Origin: Blastocystis sp. Blastoise | Lineage: Eukaryota > Sar > Bigyra > Opalinata > Blastocystidae | Assembly (NCBI GenBank): GCA_039096225.1 | Contig: JBBPEB010000022.1 | Location: forward strand, 1-64,000 | Length of the DNA stretch: 64,000 nucleotides | Reading direction: 5' to 3' | Shown here: piece after piece, positions 24,501 through 37,279 of the stretch | How the letters are laid out: every line of letters starts with the position of its first letter | Numbering within the stretch: the first letter of the stretch is position 1 | Notes under the pieces: generated by a model | Told to the model about the DNA's origin: nothing | Database searches by the model: none | The model's input: the letters and a program-made list of their open reading frames with translations, nothing else | Translations under genes and position numbers: made by a program

Positions 24501-24850
24501 TTTGGAGTATTTTATATTAAAATCTACAATAAATAAACATTTTAAGTTGTTTAAAAATTTGATTCTTTAGAATTACAATAGTTAAGTCAAGAGATTCAAG
24601 TCACTTTTTATAAAAATAATAAATAGACGTATTATAGAATATAAAATATTAAAAATTAGTCTAATTAAATGTGGTTGACTGTTTGATAGGAATGTTAAAA
24701 TGGGTAAAAAGATTTTAATTGTTTCTAAAACAGTATAATACGTTTTTTTGTCACTAAATAAAAGAATATTATTTTTATAAGAATGTTTTTTGTCTTTCAA
24801 AAGAACTCATTTTTTGTAATTGTGACTTTAAACAAAAGAGATTCAAGTTA
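21548..24850 (+). mobile_element. Probable body of decayed Helitron F
   Basis: It begins with sequence that continues the split 5' end at 14952-14962 and ends at the A|T where C is inserted. There are no credible coding frames. The right part (about 24350-24850) contains 'gagattcaa' followed at similar spacing by 'gtttgaccaaaatgttaaaatg', diverged versions of the modules in the 5' region of A-E. The middle (22000-24300) is AT-rich unique sequence with nothing I recognise. Confidence 0.45.
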
Positions 24851-26719
24851 TCATTACTATATATATGAGAATAGGCAAAAAAATTCCCATTGGTCAGTTT
24901 TTGGAAAAACCATTTGATTGGCTAATGTATACTATAGTTTGTCGCCGCAACTCCTCTAAACTTACGGGGAGTTAACTTTTCGTTGAAACACAGTTCAATA
25001 GGATATAACATGTAGTTGTGCACCGTATATTTGGTTAAGCGATATTATTTATAATTAAAAAGTTATTAATAAAAGAACAGAAAACATGATTTTTGAGTCG
25101 TTTTTGATTGGCTCTTTGGGATCATCCCGATAAAAATTGTTGACCAGACAATTGAAAAATAAACATGGGGTAAACTTGATTTTTTATCAATCCCACAATA
25201 TACGTTATCCGTGTTTATTCTTTATATTTATCTATTTTTTAATACTTTTTCATATTGAACACGTGAGGCCTTAACGGTCAAATTTAGATTCTTATTTTGA
25301 CATGATATTCTGATTCAGGAGGTCAAAAAACCTAGGTGTAGCGATTTTGAGCTCCTGAGGACGATTTTTGAGTGATCGATATTTTCTTCGATCTTCTTAT
25401 AATTGACTAATATTGTATCATAGTAATCAATAGGTCCTCAAACTACTATAGTTAAAACAAAGTCTTAAAATAATGAGTTTGAGTGTCACAATTTTGAAAA
25501 ATGTGAATTAAGTGGTCTTAGAGTGAGAGATTCAATATAATGACTTTTATTTAGTAAACTAGACTTATAACTCTATACTATGTTAAAAGGAGAGTCAAAA
25601 TTATGATGGTCAAAGTGTATGACCAAATGACAAAATGTGTCTTAAAAAGTAAAAGGGTTTCTATATATGTTTAGAATCATGTATTAAGTCTATTTTATGA
25701 ATAAGAGCTTTAAATAAATAGTTTAAGGTTGTCAAATTTAAATAAATGTGTAAAACATAGTCTTAAACTTTGAATAAAAAATTTAGAGATATTAATTAGT
25801 GTGCAGCTATAGTAGCTCTACAACATATCAAAAGTACAAAGAAAATAATTTTTAAAGAGTTGATGTGTGAAGGGTTGTGACTATTATTTAAAATTTATTT
25901 TTACTTCAGTTTATACAAAATCGTGAATTTCGTGCACTGTAAAAAAACTGAGCCAAAAAGTCAACTCTAAGGGTCTTAATTTTTAGAAAATGTAAAAATG
26001 AGTGACTTAGAGGACGAGATTCAAAATAAGAGCTTTTAGTCATTAAACTAGAGTGTATGACCTATATTATATTAAAAGAAGGGACAAAAATATTTTGATC
26101 AAAGTGTATTAGCAAATGGTAAAGTGTCTTTAAAAGTGTTATGATGATGACAGTTGTGTTTAAGTAGTTAAATCAAGTTTACTCTTAAAATATCAGCTTT
26201 AAATAGCAAGTTAAAGGTTGTTAATTTGTCAAAATGTTTTAAACACTGTCTTAAACAAAGAGATTCAAGAAGTTGACTTTCATTTTATACATAATATGTG
26301 TATATAAACACTTTACTAAAAGAACTTTGGAAAATATTGTGGATGAGTGTTTTGTCAAATGGTAAAGTTGTGTCAAGAGTTAATTATTTTAATTCATTTT
26401 TGTTTAAATCAATGTTTTATGTCCACTCTATAAAAACTATCTTTTAATACTGAGTTTAACGTTTTAAAGTCGACATGTGTGTTTGGTTTGTTTACTTTTA
26501 ATTATTAAAATTGAGTTTAAATTGATAAATTATGTCAGACACGTCTATATTGATTGATTCAAACAGTTTAGAGATAATTTATTTGTTTGAGTATAAATAG
26601 ATTTGTTCTCATTGTGACTGTTGTTGAGAAGAGGAAGTCTAAAAAAACTATAAAAAGTTAGATATATATATATAAGGTCAAAATTGAAAAGTATAAATTA
26701 AACTGGATTAAAATAAATT

Positions 26720-26727
26720 AAAAAAAG

Positions 26728-26800
<73 letters not shown>
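26720..26800. repeat. (AT)n microsatellite (Helitron C)
   Basis: An almost pure AT dinucleotide run beside the tRNA-like element. It corresponds to 19618-19665 in B and is much shorter in A, D and E. Confidence 0.9.
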
Positions 26801-26804
<4 letters not shown>

Positions 26805-26837
26805 GTGAATAAAATATTAAAAAATAAAAAAATAACA

Positions 26838-26903
26838 CTTTATGTCAGGAATTGAACCTGAAAACAATCTATATGATTGTTTCTCTCCTTCTAGAGCATA
26901 AAA
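26838..26903 (-). ncRNA. tRNA-like cloverleaf, type I (Helitron C)
   Basis: Identical in plan to the B copy: closing stem TTTTATG/CATAAAG, T-arm with TTCAATT loop, A and B boxes, then a T7 run on the minus strand. Confidence 0.65.
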
Positions 26904-26950
26904 GGAGTTTATAAATAATAATAATAATCAAATATATATATATATATATA

Positions 26951-27330
26951 TATAATAAGAAGGAAATGAAGTGGAAGGATGAGGAAGAAGGAAGTAGGAA
27001 GGATTAGGAAGAAGAAGTAAGAATAAGGAAGGATGAGGAAGAAGGATGAGAAAGAAGGAAGTAAGAAGAAGTAAGAATAAGGAAGGATGAGGAAGAAGGA
27101 AGAATCCAGAATGAAGAAGAAGTAAGTAAGAAGAATCAAAGATGAGGAAGAAGGAAGAAGGAAGTAGGAAGTAGGAAGCATGAATGAAGAATGAAATAGG
27201 AAGAAGGAAGCATGAATGGAGAAGGAAATAGGAAGAAGGAAGAAGGAATGAAGAAGGAAATAGGAAGTAGAAAGAATGAGAAAGAAGTAAGAAGGAAGAA
27301 GAAAGAAGAAAAAAAAAGAATAAGAAGATT
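26951..27330 (+). repeat. Polypurine tract (Helitron C)
   Basis: GGAAGAAGGAAGTAGGAAGG-type repeats, followed by the AAATA tract at about 27375-27620. Same position and polarity as in A and E. Confidence 0.85.
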
Positions 27331-27476
27331 TTAAACCTATATAAAATAGAAAACATATAAAAAAGATAATATAAATAATTAATAAATACATAAATAAATA
27401 TTAAAAATAAATAAATAAACATATAAAATAAATAAATAATAATAAATAAATAAACATATAAATATAATAAATATAA

Positions 27477-27515
<39 letters not shown>

Positions 27516-28287
27516 AATAAATAAATAAATAAATAAATAAAATAAATTTAATAAATAAAATATAAATAAATAAAGAAACAATAAATAACAAAAATAATAA
27601 ATAAAATATAAATATATACATATAAATCAACCTGAAACCACAGATTTAAAAGAAAGACATGAAAAAACGAAGAGTATAACACACACATCAGTTACATTTT
27701 CTTCCCTATAGAATAAAAATAACTAATAATCTATTGATTAATTATATATAAAGAAAATATAAACCAAAAAGATAATAAAAAAAGAAACAATTAAAGAAAC
27801 AAATGAATTAAAAATGAAATATTATAAAAAATATATATATTTATATACCTGACACTAAATAAACCATTTCATTTAACCAGGACCACTTCAAGAACCACTA
27901 ACCATGACAACCAAGGCAAATACAAGAGAATCCTATAAAGAAGTGTATTATTTTAAATAAATAAATTAGTATATAAATAGATAAATATAATACTAAGTTA
28001 AATAACTTTAAATAAATAAATAAAACACACTAAGTCAATCAATACAATAAAATATTTAAAAAAGAGTAAAGAACTATGTTTTTTGGGTACCCAAAATGAT
28101 TTTAAACCAGAATGACCCAATTATTACTTTTGTAATAAAATCAATGAAAAATTAAGGCTATTTTTGATTTCTATTATGTTTTAAGAAGCATATTTTAAAA
28201 ATAGACCCTATTATATTTATTAATTCAAATGAAATAGGATTGTTAAATACATAATCTAATACTCATTTATATATTAAATTATTAATT

Positions 28288-29610
28288 ATGATGTCTAAGA
28301 ACAACAAAATTGCTTCAAGGTGGAGGTCTGGAAATAAAAAATAATTTATATTTCAAAGAAAATCAGGTATATTGTATCTATTTGTTATTAGTATTCATAT
28401 TTAGGTTCTTCTACTCAATAAAATCCAGTTGTGTATGCTCTTGGTCTTGGTGGTACTTGCTATGATGGTCTTTAAGGTATATATTTTTCCATTTCTTTTT
28501 TTTTTTAATTATTTATTATATTATTTTAGGTTCTTCTATGCTATTTGAATTATGCAGTGGTGGTGGTGTTGCCTGTTATGCTAACTGTGAAGGTATGTTG
28601 TCAATGATTTGTTTTTATTTTTTTAACTTTTCTTTATTTATAGGTTCTTCTGTTATTGTAAGTGATTCCAATAGTGATATCGGTGTTGATGTAGGTTCTT
28701 CTTGCTTTATAGATGGTATGTTACCAATCATTTATTTTTTTTTTATATTTTATTATTATTTTTTTATTATTTCTATATATATATAGGTTCTTCAGTTGTT
28801 GTACATGTTAACAGTGATGTTGATAATAGATGTCTGTGTGGTGTTGAAGGTATGTTGTCATTCATTTATTTTTTTTTTTTACTTTTATATATATAGGTTT
28901 GTTTTATTGATGTAAATGTTGCTGTTGATGTTGTTGGTGATCAGGTAGACTGCTCATATGATATTAAAGGTATATATATATTGTCATTCATTTATTATTA
29001 TTTTTTTTTTATTTATTATTTGTCTATTACTGTTTCTTTATAGGTTATTCTACTGTTGTGGTTGTAGTTGCTGAACGTATTAATGATGAAGGTTGTCTAC
29101 TTTTTAAATTTAATTTAGTTTATTATTATTTTTATCTTATATAGGTCGTTCTTTTCTTATGGAGTCTTGGATTAATAGTAATAATGATACAGGTATATTC
29201 TTATTTCTTCCTTTCTTTTTTTTTTGATTTATTAATTATCTTTTCATTATATATAGGTTCTTCAAGTCAGTTAAGATATCATGGTGATTCCTCTGTTCCT
29301 TCTTTAGAAGGTATATATATATATTTATTGTTTATATATATTTTATCATTTATTATATTATATATAGGTGTCTTTTCTAATAGGGGATCTTATCACCCTA
29401 ATGTTAGCTTTCATTTTAATAATAAAAATGTATCTAAAGGTATATATATATATATATAACAAATATTTATAATATTTCTTTTAATATATATATGTTAGAT
29501 ATATTTATTATACTATCTCTTATTATATATATATATCTTTTATCTATATAGGTTCTCTTAGTGTTATGGTTATGTTTAGATTTTTTTTTTTTTTAGTTCT
29601 TTTTCTTTTT
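28288..29610 (+). pseudogene. Broken Rep/Hel 5' exon series (Helitron C)
   Basis: ATG at 28288 (MMSKNNKIASRWRSGNKK, then TAA). Exon 2 from 28405 reads SSTQ-stop with TAA where copy A has CAG, and ends GL-stop (TAA). Introns at 28367-28404, 28477-28529 and 28593-28643 are intact with GTAT...TAG borders. Later exons keep GSS or GR-type starts. Rep and helicase exons are absent; the series runs into a tail homologous to the first part of intron 11 of copy A. Confidence 0.78.
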
Positions 29611-31059
29611 CTTTTGCTTATTATTATTATTATTTTTCACATTTAATAGCTTTCTATTATCTGCTTTCTTTATATTATTTATTTATTTATGCTGTTGTTA
29701 TCGTTTTAGCTATTCTATATTTAAATGTTTTCTTTTGCTATTTTTGTTTTGTTCTTTTTCTTTTTTTTTTATTTAAATTGTGTCGACTATTAAGATAATT
29801 CTTGAAATACTTAGTATGTTAAATAGTGTCAAGTTTTTAAATATTTGAATTAAATTTTAAAACATTTATTGTCACTTTTAACACTGTATAGTATTACTGA
29901 TTTAAAACTGTCAATAATTGAGATATTTAAGTTTTGAGTTTCTCTGTTTACTCGCATTTATATTTACATAATTTTGTGAACGTATTAACTCATAAAAGTA
30001 ACTTTAAGGTTGTAAAATAAAAAATATTATCTTAAAATAGGAGATTCGAAATTCTAATAGAAGTTTAATATATAATAAGCTAAATTCTACAACATATTAA
30101 AAAATAAGAGAATTTCATTTTTGAAAAGTGAATTAACAATGTGTTTGAGTTGTCTAGAAATTTTAAAGAGTTAGTATATTCTTTTAAAATTGTGTTTTCA
30201 TTAGACTATGAAAATTTTGACTTTTAAAAACAAGTTTAAAGGGATTAATATTTTTAAATGTAGAAATGAATTATCCAAAGGATGAGATTCAATATAAAAT
30301 ATTTTATTTATCAAACTATGAATTATATTCTAAATTATATCAAAAGAAAGGACAAAAATACACTTGACAAAGTGTATGACCAAATGTAAAATGTTTATAA
30401 AGAGTGTCAAAATGGTGACTCTTATGTTGATAGAGTTATGATGAGTATAATGTTATAATATTAGCTTTTAAAATTAATTATAAGTGTGTCAACCTTTCAA
30501 AATGTGTTAAAAATGATCTTGAAGTCAGAGATTCAAGACATTAAACTTGAATTAATAAATAAAATAATGAGATCTATACTATGTGAAAGTTATGTCTAAA
30601 ACTATTTTGATACACTTGATATCGAAATGGTAAAGTCTCTCTAAAAGTAATATTGTTGACACTTTTGTGTTTAGAAATGCTATTTAGATTGAATTTATTA
30701 ATATTAATTCAAAAACTTTGTGTTTAAGTTGTTAAAGTCAAAATGAATGTTGACTTTGTTGTGTTAGATTTGTTTTAGTTTTATGAAATGATTAAAATAA
30801 GTTTATGCTATTTTATTATAATCTATTTAAAATGATTTTACAACATAAAAATATTTTTCAATACTTAACATTATGACCCATTTCTAAATTTATTAGCTTT
30901 AGAAACTCCATAATAATTAAAGCAGTAACTCAACTATTTATAAATACAAAATATATTTTTAAAATAATAAATAACAAATATAATGATTCAAAAAGGATTT
31001 CTTATTTTCTTCAAGTATTGTTTTTAGTTTTTCAGATACTATTCAAATAATCTATTTAG

Positions 31060-31129
31060 TTCTTATATCAGGAATTGAACCTGATTACAATCAATAAATG
31101 ATTGCTACTCTCCATATAGAGTATAAGAA
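31060..31129 (-). ncRNA. tRNA-like cloverleaf, type II (Helitron C)
   Basis: Closing stem TTCTTATA/TATAAGAA and a T-arm with TTCAATT loop, on the minus strand. The central arm varies slightly from B (GTAGCAATCATTTATTGATTGT). A and B boxes are present. Confidence 0.6.
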
Positions 31130-31298
31130 GTGTTATTAAAATAATATATATAATATATAATATATAATATATAATAAGTAACATATTATAGATAATATTT
31201 AATAAATAATATATATTATATAATATATAATATATAATATATAATAGATAAAAAGGAAAGAAAGTAAATAAAAACCAAACAGTTATTATTCATTGCAG

Positions 31299-31344
31299 CC
31301 GCGGTCCGGTGCCGTTAGGCCCCGGACCTGCGGCGTGACCCTAG
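31299..31344 (+). other. Helitron C 3'-terminal hairpin and CTAG end
   Basis: The same hairpin as in B, followed by GCGTGACCCTAG and then T. Confidence 0.92.
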
Positions 31345-32295
31345 TTTTTTATAAATTAAAATACTAAATTAAATATATATGTATATTAATATAAAATTCG
31401 TTTTAACAAAAGTGGATATGTGTATTTAAAAACGTTAAAATCTTTTAGAGTTTTTTAAAAATAACTTATTTGTTTTATAAACTATATTTTATGTATAATA
31501 GGTAAAGTTTCCAAAGTATTTAAATCTATTTAGTTATGAAATGGAATGTAATTTTTGGTTTATATTTAGTTTTTCGTTTCATTTAATGAAATGATTTTGA
31601 TAACACTATAAAAATTGAATTAAACTTGAATTAATTAATTTTAAATAATGAAAAGATAATTTCTCTATAAATATTCTCTTTTACTTAAAACGAATAGATT
31701 CTATTAATGATAAATATTAAAATAAGACTCTAATTTTTTTGTTTAGTATATAAAGTAATAAATATCTTTTAATTATTAAGAGTACTTTTGTATTAATAAT
31801 TCAAACTAAAATAAGTATAATAAAAGAAAAATTATAATATTTATCAAATAATATCAAGATATGATTACTATTTATATAATTAAACATTTATTAATTGAGA
31901 AAAGCTGTATAATAAAATTTCTAAAATATTTATATAATAGTATATATAAAAGGAAAGGATAAAATATAAAAAAACAAATAGATATCAAAATTATAATATT
32001 TTAAAAATAAAACAAAACAATATATGAAAAGAATATATAATGTTTTTTTTAGACAAGAGAATAAGCTATTTCTCACAATAATAATTATATAGACTAATTC
32101 AAATAAAACATAAATATTTAAAGGTAGGGTATAAGTGATAATAATATGTTTTAAAAGAAAAAGTATTTTATAATCATATTGATATTATTTAAAATACTAA
32201 ATATTTATAAAACTAAATGAATTGATAAAATACATAGAAAGTTATAAATGAAATAACAAAGAAAAGTGAATTAATATTGAAAACTAAAAACTAAA

Positions 32296-32519
32296 TAGAA
32301 ATAGAAATAGAAATAGAAATAGAAATAGAAATAGAAATAGAAATAGAAATAGAAATAGAAATAGAAATAGAAATAGAAATAGAAATAGAAATAGAAATAG
32401 AAATAGAAATAGAAATAGAAATAGAAATAGAAATAGAAATAGAAATAGAAATAGAAATAGAAATAGAAATAGAAATAGAAATAGAAATAGAAATAGAAAT
32501 AGAAATAGAAATAGAAATA
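32296..32519. repeat. (GAAATA) hexanucleotide array, about 37 units
   Basis: A perfect AGAAAT/GAAATA repeat without visible interruption. Because the unit is 6 bp, frames stay open (Phe-Leu and Ile-Ser dipeptides on minus), which explains the long artefact ORFs. Confidence 0.97.
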
Positions 32520-32873
32520 AGATCAAAAATAAAACACAAGAGTTAATTAATTATCATTGATAAACAATAAATATATATAATCAATAATAAAAATGGCTAA
32601 AAAGAATATTAAAAAAAAAAAGGAAATAATACTCAAGAACATATAGAATGTTAAGTAAGAATTATCAATATGTATGAATTAAATTATTTAAAATACTAAA
32701 TTGAAAATTAAGATTAGAAGATAACAATTAAAAGCAATTGAAATAATATTTTATAGAATATGAAATAGTTTTAATCCTAAAAAAAATAAAAACAGAAATG
32801 AATAACAAAAACATAAGAATAAATATTCATTTTTTAAAATTCACTGTAAGATATAACAATTGAGAGATAATAA

Positions 32874-32931
32874 TTATCTAAACTCAAGCGTAGGCTGGCG
32901 TAGCCAGTCGTGAAACGCTTGTTTATCTAAA
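32874..32931. mobile_element. GC-rich 40-bp hairpin flanked by 9-bp direct repeats
   Basis: TTATCTAAA (32874-32882) and TTATCTAAA (32923-32931) flank a GC-rich insert with outer stem CAAGCGT (32885) / ACGCTTG (32915) and inner stem GGCTGGC-gta-GCCAGTC. GC content is far above the surroundings. It looks like a small palindromic insertion with a target duplication. An alternative is a relic Helitron 3' hairpin (CTAA follows), but the base after CTAA is A and not T. Confidence 0.5.
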
Positions 32932-33376
32932 TTCTCTGCATTATCAAGTATTTATTGTAAATATATAAAGAATTTGAAATTAAATATTTTTAAAGAAAAA
33001 TTGAGAAGAAAACTAGAAAAATAGTGTTTTTTGGCAAATAGTTTAAAAGAGTCTTTGAGTTATATCTTATAATATTGCATTCACAGAGTAACTAATCTTG
33101 TCTTCTTACGTGATATTCGTACTTAAGTGTTTCAAAATAAGTAGTTACAGAGTTTTGTTTAATTGCCATTTTCGGTATTTTATTTTTTGATTTTAAAGTT
33201 GGTTTTCTAATAAATAAAATTAAAATGACTATCTTAATAAAAAAAAGTTTATATTATACTGAAATACATATACAAAATGTTGGACAATTGTGAGCCAAAT
33301 CTTTAGAAACTTAATGTAAACTTACAAGAATCTAAACTTTGGTAGCTGACATCCTTATGATTAAAAATCATTATTA

Positions 33377-33389
33377 TCATTACTATATA
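33377..33389 (+). mobile_element. First 13 bp of Helitron E, split off by insertion of D
   Basis: TCATTACTATATA after A (33376) is the Helitron 5' terminus. Joined to 39957 (TATGAGAATAGGC), it restores exactly the sequence found at 24851 in copy C. Confidence 0.9.
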
Positions 33390-33435
33390 CTAGGGTCACG
33401 CCGCAGGTCCGGGGCCTAACGGCACCGGACCGCGG
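33390..33435 (-). other. Helitron D 3'-terminal hairpin and CTAG end
   Basis: Hairpin 33435-33401 with GTTA loop, then CTAG at 33393-33390. Identical to B, C and E in the stem. Confidence 0.9.
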
Positions 33436-33557
33436 CTGCAAAGAATAATAACAGTTTGGCTTTTATTTTCTTTTTTTCATTATTATCTATTATATATAAT
33501 ATATAATATATATTATATACTATATATTATATATTATATATATTATTTTATTAACAC

Positions 33558-33627
33558 TTCTTATACTCTATATGGAGAGTAATAATCATTTGTTGATTAT
33601 AATCAGGTTCAATTCCTGATATAATTA
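33558..33627 (+). ncRNA. tRNA-like cloverleaf, type II, partly decayed (Helitron D)
   Basis: The T-arm and A and B boxes are intact, but the 3' side of the closing stem has changed (TATAATTA against TTCTTATA), losing at least two pairs. The 7-nt loop reading gives UUG as the middle triplet here instead of UUA. Confidence 0.5.
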
Positions 33628-34917
33628 TTAAATTGATCATTTGAATAGTATCTGAAAAACTAAAAACAATACTTAAAAAAATGAGAAACCCTTTTTGAAT
33701 CATTATATTTGTTATTTATTATTTTAAAAATATATATTGTATTTATAAATAGTTAAGTTACTATTTTAATTATTATGGAGTTTCTAAAGCTAATAAATTT
33801 AGAAATGGCTCACAATGTTAAGTATTGAAAGTCATTATTATGTAAAATCATTTTAAATAGATTATAATAAGGTAGTTTACACTTTCTTTAATCATTTCAT
33901 AAAACCAAAACCCATTTAACACAACAAAGTCAACATTCATTTTCACTTTAACGACTTAAACACATAGTTTTAGAATTAATATTAATAAAGTCACTTTAAA
34001 TAGCATTTCTATACATAAAGGTGTCAACAATATCGGTTTTAGAGAGACTTCACCATTTTGATATCCAGTGTATCAAAATAGTTTTAAACATAACTTTCAC
34101 ACAATATAGATCTCATTGTGTTATATATTAATTAAAATTTGATGTCTTGAATCTCTGATATAGAGACCCTTTTTTATACATTTTGAAAAGTTGACACACT
34201 TAAAGTTAATTTAAAAAGCTAACATTTACACACTATACTCAGCATAACTCTATAAACACGTTAATAACGATTTTAACACTCTTTATAAGCCTTTTACATT
34301 TGGTCATACACTTTGTCAAGTGTATTTCTGTCCCTCGTTTTGATATAGTTTAAAACATAAATTATAGTTTGATAAATAAAATGTTTCGTATTGAATCGCA
34401 TCCTCCTAAAACTTATTATTATATTTTTTTTAAATAAAACCCTTTAAACTTGTTTTTAAAAGTCAGTACTTTCATATTATAACAAAAACACAGTTTTAAA
34501 CAAACAGACAAACTCTTTTAAATTTTTAGACAACTCAAACACATTTTTAATTCACTTGTGAAAAATAAAATTATTTTAATTTTTTACATGTTGTAGAGTG
34601 CATGCTATTTTATATTAAACAATTTTTAGAATTTTTAATCTCTTAGTTGAAGAGCCTATTTTTTAACATTTATTAATTTTTACAATTTTACATATAATAA
34701 ACTATATAAAAAAAGTATGTGGAGGATTCAAAACTTAATAATAAGTCAATTATTGATATGATTACATTGGTGAGTCTATATAGAATTAGATGAGATCAAT
34801 AAATGTTTTAATTAAATTAAATACAAAGATTAAAATGATCCATACTATTAATATTAACTAATTTAACAATTGTTTTAATAGTCAACAATTAAAATTAAAA
34901 AACAAAGCAAAAAAACA

Positions 34918-34948
<31 letters not shown>

Positions 34949-35084
34949 CAAAGTATTATATTAAATAAGTAAATATAGATTAGCTAAAGCTAAACAAAGT
35001 AAATAAATAGATATATAAAGAAAGAAAATATAAATAAAAAATAATAAGCAAAAGAAAAAGAAAATTAAAAAAATAAAAACATTC

Positions 35085-36352
35085 TAAGTATACCCATCAT
35101 ATTAGAAAAGCCTAAAAAATAAAAGACATATATATATATATATATATAAGAGATATAATAATAAATATATGATATATATATATACCTTTAAGTATTAGAG
35201 ACCTATCCACACTATCACCTATATAGATAAAGATATATATATAAAAGATACATTATAATAAATATATGTAATATATATATATACCTTTAGATATATTTCT
35301 ATTTATAAGAATAAACATTATCATCATGATGATAGTATTCCAAATTAGATGGTACACCTATATATAATAAATGATTGAGATAATAATAATAATATACATG
35401 AATAAACAATAAATATATATATATATATACCTTCTAAAGAAGGAACAGAAGAATAACCATGATATCATAACTGAGTTGAACAACCTATATATGAACAAAT
35501 TAGTATTAATAAAATAAAAAGAAATTAAAAAATAAAGAAATATGAATATACCTGTATCATTACCTATAATAGAAGACTCGATCAGAATAGAAGGACCTAT
35601 ATATAAATAATAAATAAAAATAAACTAAATTAAATTTAAAAAATAGACATACCTTAATTATTAACACCTTCAGCAACCACACACACAACAATAAAAGAAC
35701 CTATAAAGAAACAGTAATAGACAAATAATAAATAAAAAAATAATAATAATAAATGAATGACAATATATATATATACCTTTAATACCATAGGAACAGTCTA
35801 CCTGATCACCAACAACATCAGCAGCAGTATTGAAAACATCAGAAGAACCTAAATATATATAAAAGTAAAAAAGAAAAATAAATGAATGACAACATACCTT
35901 CAACACTACACAGATATCTTCATCTACACCACTGTTTACATGCACAACAACTGAAGAACCTATATATACAAAGAAATAACAAAAGAAAAATATAATAAAA
36001 TAAATGATTGGCAACATACCTTCAATACCATAAGAGGAACCTATATCTACGTAAACAGAACCATTAGCATCATTTAAAGCAACAGAAGAACCTATAAATA
36101 AAGAAAAATTAAAGAAATAAAAACAAATCATTGACAACATACCTTCACAGTTAGCATAACAGGCAACACCACAGCCTCCGTATGATACAAATAACATAGA
36201 AGAACCTTTAAGACCATCAGAGCAAGTAATACCAAGACCAAGAACATACACAACTGGATCCTATTGAGTAGAAGAACCTGAAAGTTTTTGAGAAATGTAT
36301 ATTTTTCCATCTACACACTTCGATCTTGACAGCATCATGCCTTCTGAGGCAT
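35085..36352 (-). pseudogene. Rep/Hel 5' exon relics with introns 1 and 2 missing (Helitron D)
   Basis: Starts at ATGCCTCAGAAGG (36352), with an early frame break relative to copy A. Exon 1 joins exon 2 directly at 36278/36277 (TCAG|GTTCTTCT), and exon 2 joins exon 3 directly at 36206/36205 (AAAG|GTTCTTCT). Intron 3 and later introns are present. Exon 2 has TAG at the codon that is CAG in copy A. Confidence 0.75.
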
Positions 36353-37279
36353 CTTAGATAATATTTTAATTATAAAAAATAAGTGTTTTCTCTTAATATA
36401 AAAATTGTGTTTATATTTCTACTTTTAAAGAAAAGGGTCTTTTATAAAAATATGCTTCTTAAAATCTAATAGAAATCAAAAATACCCTTGAGTTTTCATT
36501 GATTTATTTACAAAAGTAATAATTGGGTCATTTTCTATTAAAAACATTTATGGTACCCAAAAAACATAGTTTTTTACATTTTTTAAATATTTGATTATAT
36601 TATTTGATTCTGTATATTTTATTTATTTATTTGATATTGTTTTATATTGCATTATATCTATCTATCTATATAGTTATTTATTTATTCAAAATAATACACT
36701 TTTTTATAGGATTCTCTTGTATTTGTCTTGGTTGTTGTAGTAAAGAGTTCTTGAAGTGGTCACGGCTATGTGAATTGGATTACTTTGTGTCAGGTATATA
36801 ATATATATTTATTTTTATAGTATTTGTTTTTTAATTCTCTCATTACTTTGTTTTATTTTATATTTTTGTTATCTATATTATTTATTTTGTCTTTTTATAT
36901 CATTTATTAAATAGTTTTTAATTATTTTTATTCTATAGGAAAGAAAATGTTGTTGATGTGTTGTCGTCTTCGTTTTTTCATGTCATTCTTCTTTAGTCTG
37001 TGGTTTCAGATTAATCTATTAGGTATATATTTATATTTTATTTATTATTTTCATTTTTATTATTTATTATTTATGTTTTTTATTTATTTATTTATGTTTT
37101 TTATTTATTTATTTATTATATTTATTTATTTATTTATTATATTTATTTATTATATTTATTATATTTATTTATTATATTTATTTATTTATTATATTTATTT
37201 ATTTATTTATTTATTATATTTATTTATTTATTATTTATTTATTATTTATTTATTTTTATATGTTTTCTATTATATATAG

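Larger units (their letters stand above)
24851..31344 (+). mobile_element. Helitron C, non-autonomous, complete ends
   Basis: Starts TCATTACTATATATATGAG after A (24850) and ends with hairpin 31299-31333 and CTAG 31341-31344 before T, so both termini and the A|T context are intact. Contents in order: 5' modules, type I tRNA-like (26838-26903, minus), purine tract 26951-27330, AAATA tract, antisense exons, GGGTACCC at 28081, broken Rep/Hel exon series 28288-29610, a tail homologous to the 5' modules (29950-30950) and type II tRNA-like (31060-31129, minus). It is the best reference copy of the non-autonomous family. Confidence 0.93.
31345..33376. other. AT-rich spacer between Helitrons C and E, no gene seen
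   Basis: Unique AT-rich sequence, possibly the continuation of Helitron F or its flank. It holds the GAAATA hexanucleotide array and a GC-rich 40-bp hairpin (separate entries). No open frame of substance is present. Confidence 0.6.

Noticed and set aside
28288-28480. Reassigned UAA/UAG as glutamine
   Set aside because: Host genes and the intact Rep/Hel gene end at UAA and use CAA for Gln; the in-frame UAR codons occur only in non-autonomous relics.
24851-31344. LTR-type element, because the 5' region and tail share modules
   Set aside because: No TG/CA ends, target duplication, primer-binding site or reverse transcriptase; the ends are TC and hairpin-CTAG between A and T.
32284-32539. Phe-Leu and Ile-Ser dipeptide proteins
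   Set aside because: Produced by the 6-bp GAAATA repeat, which cannot generate stops in these frames.
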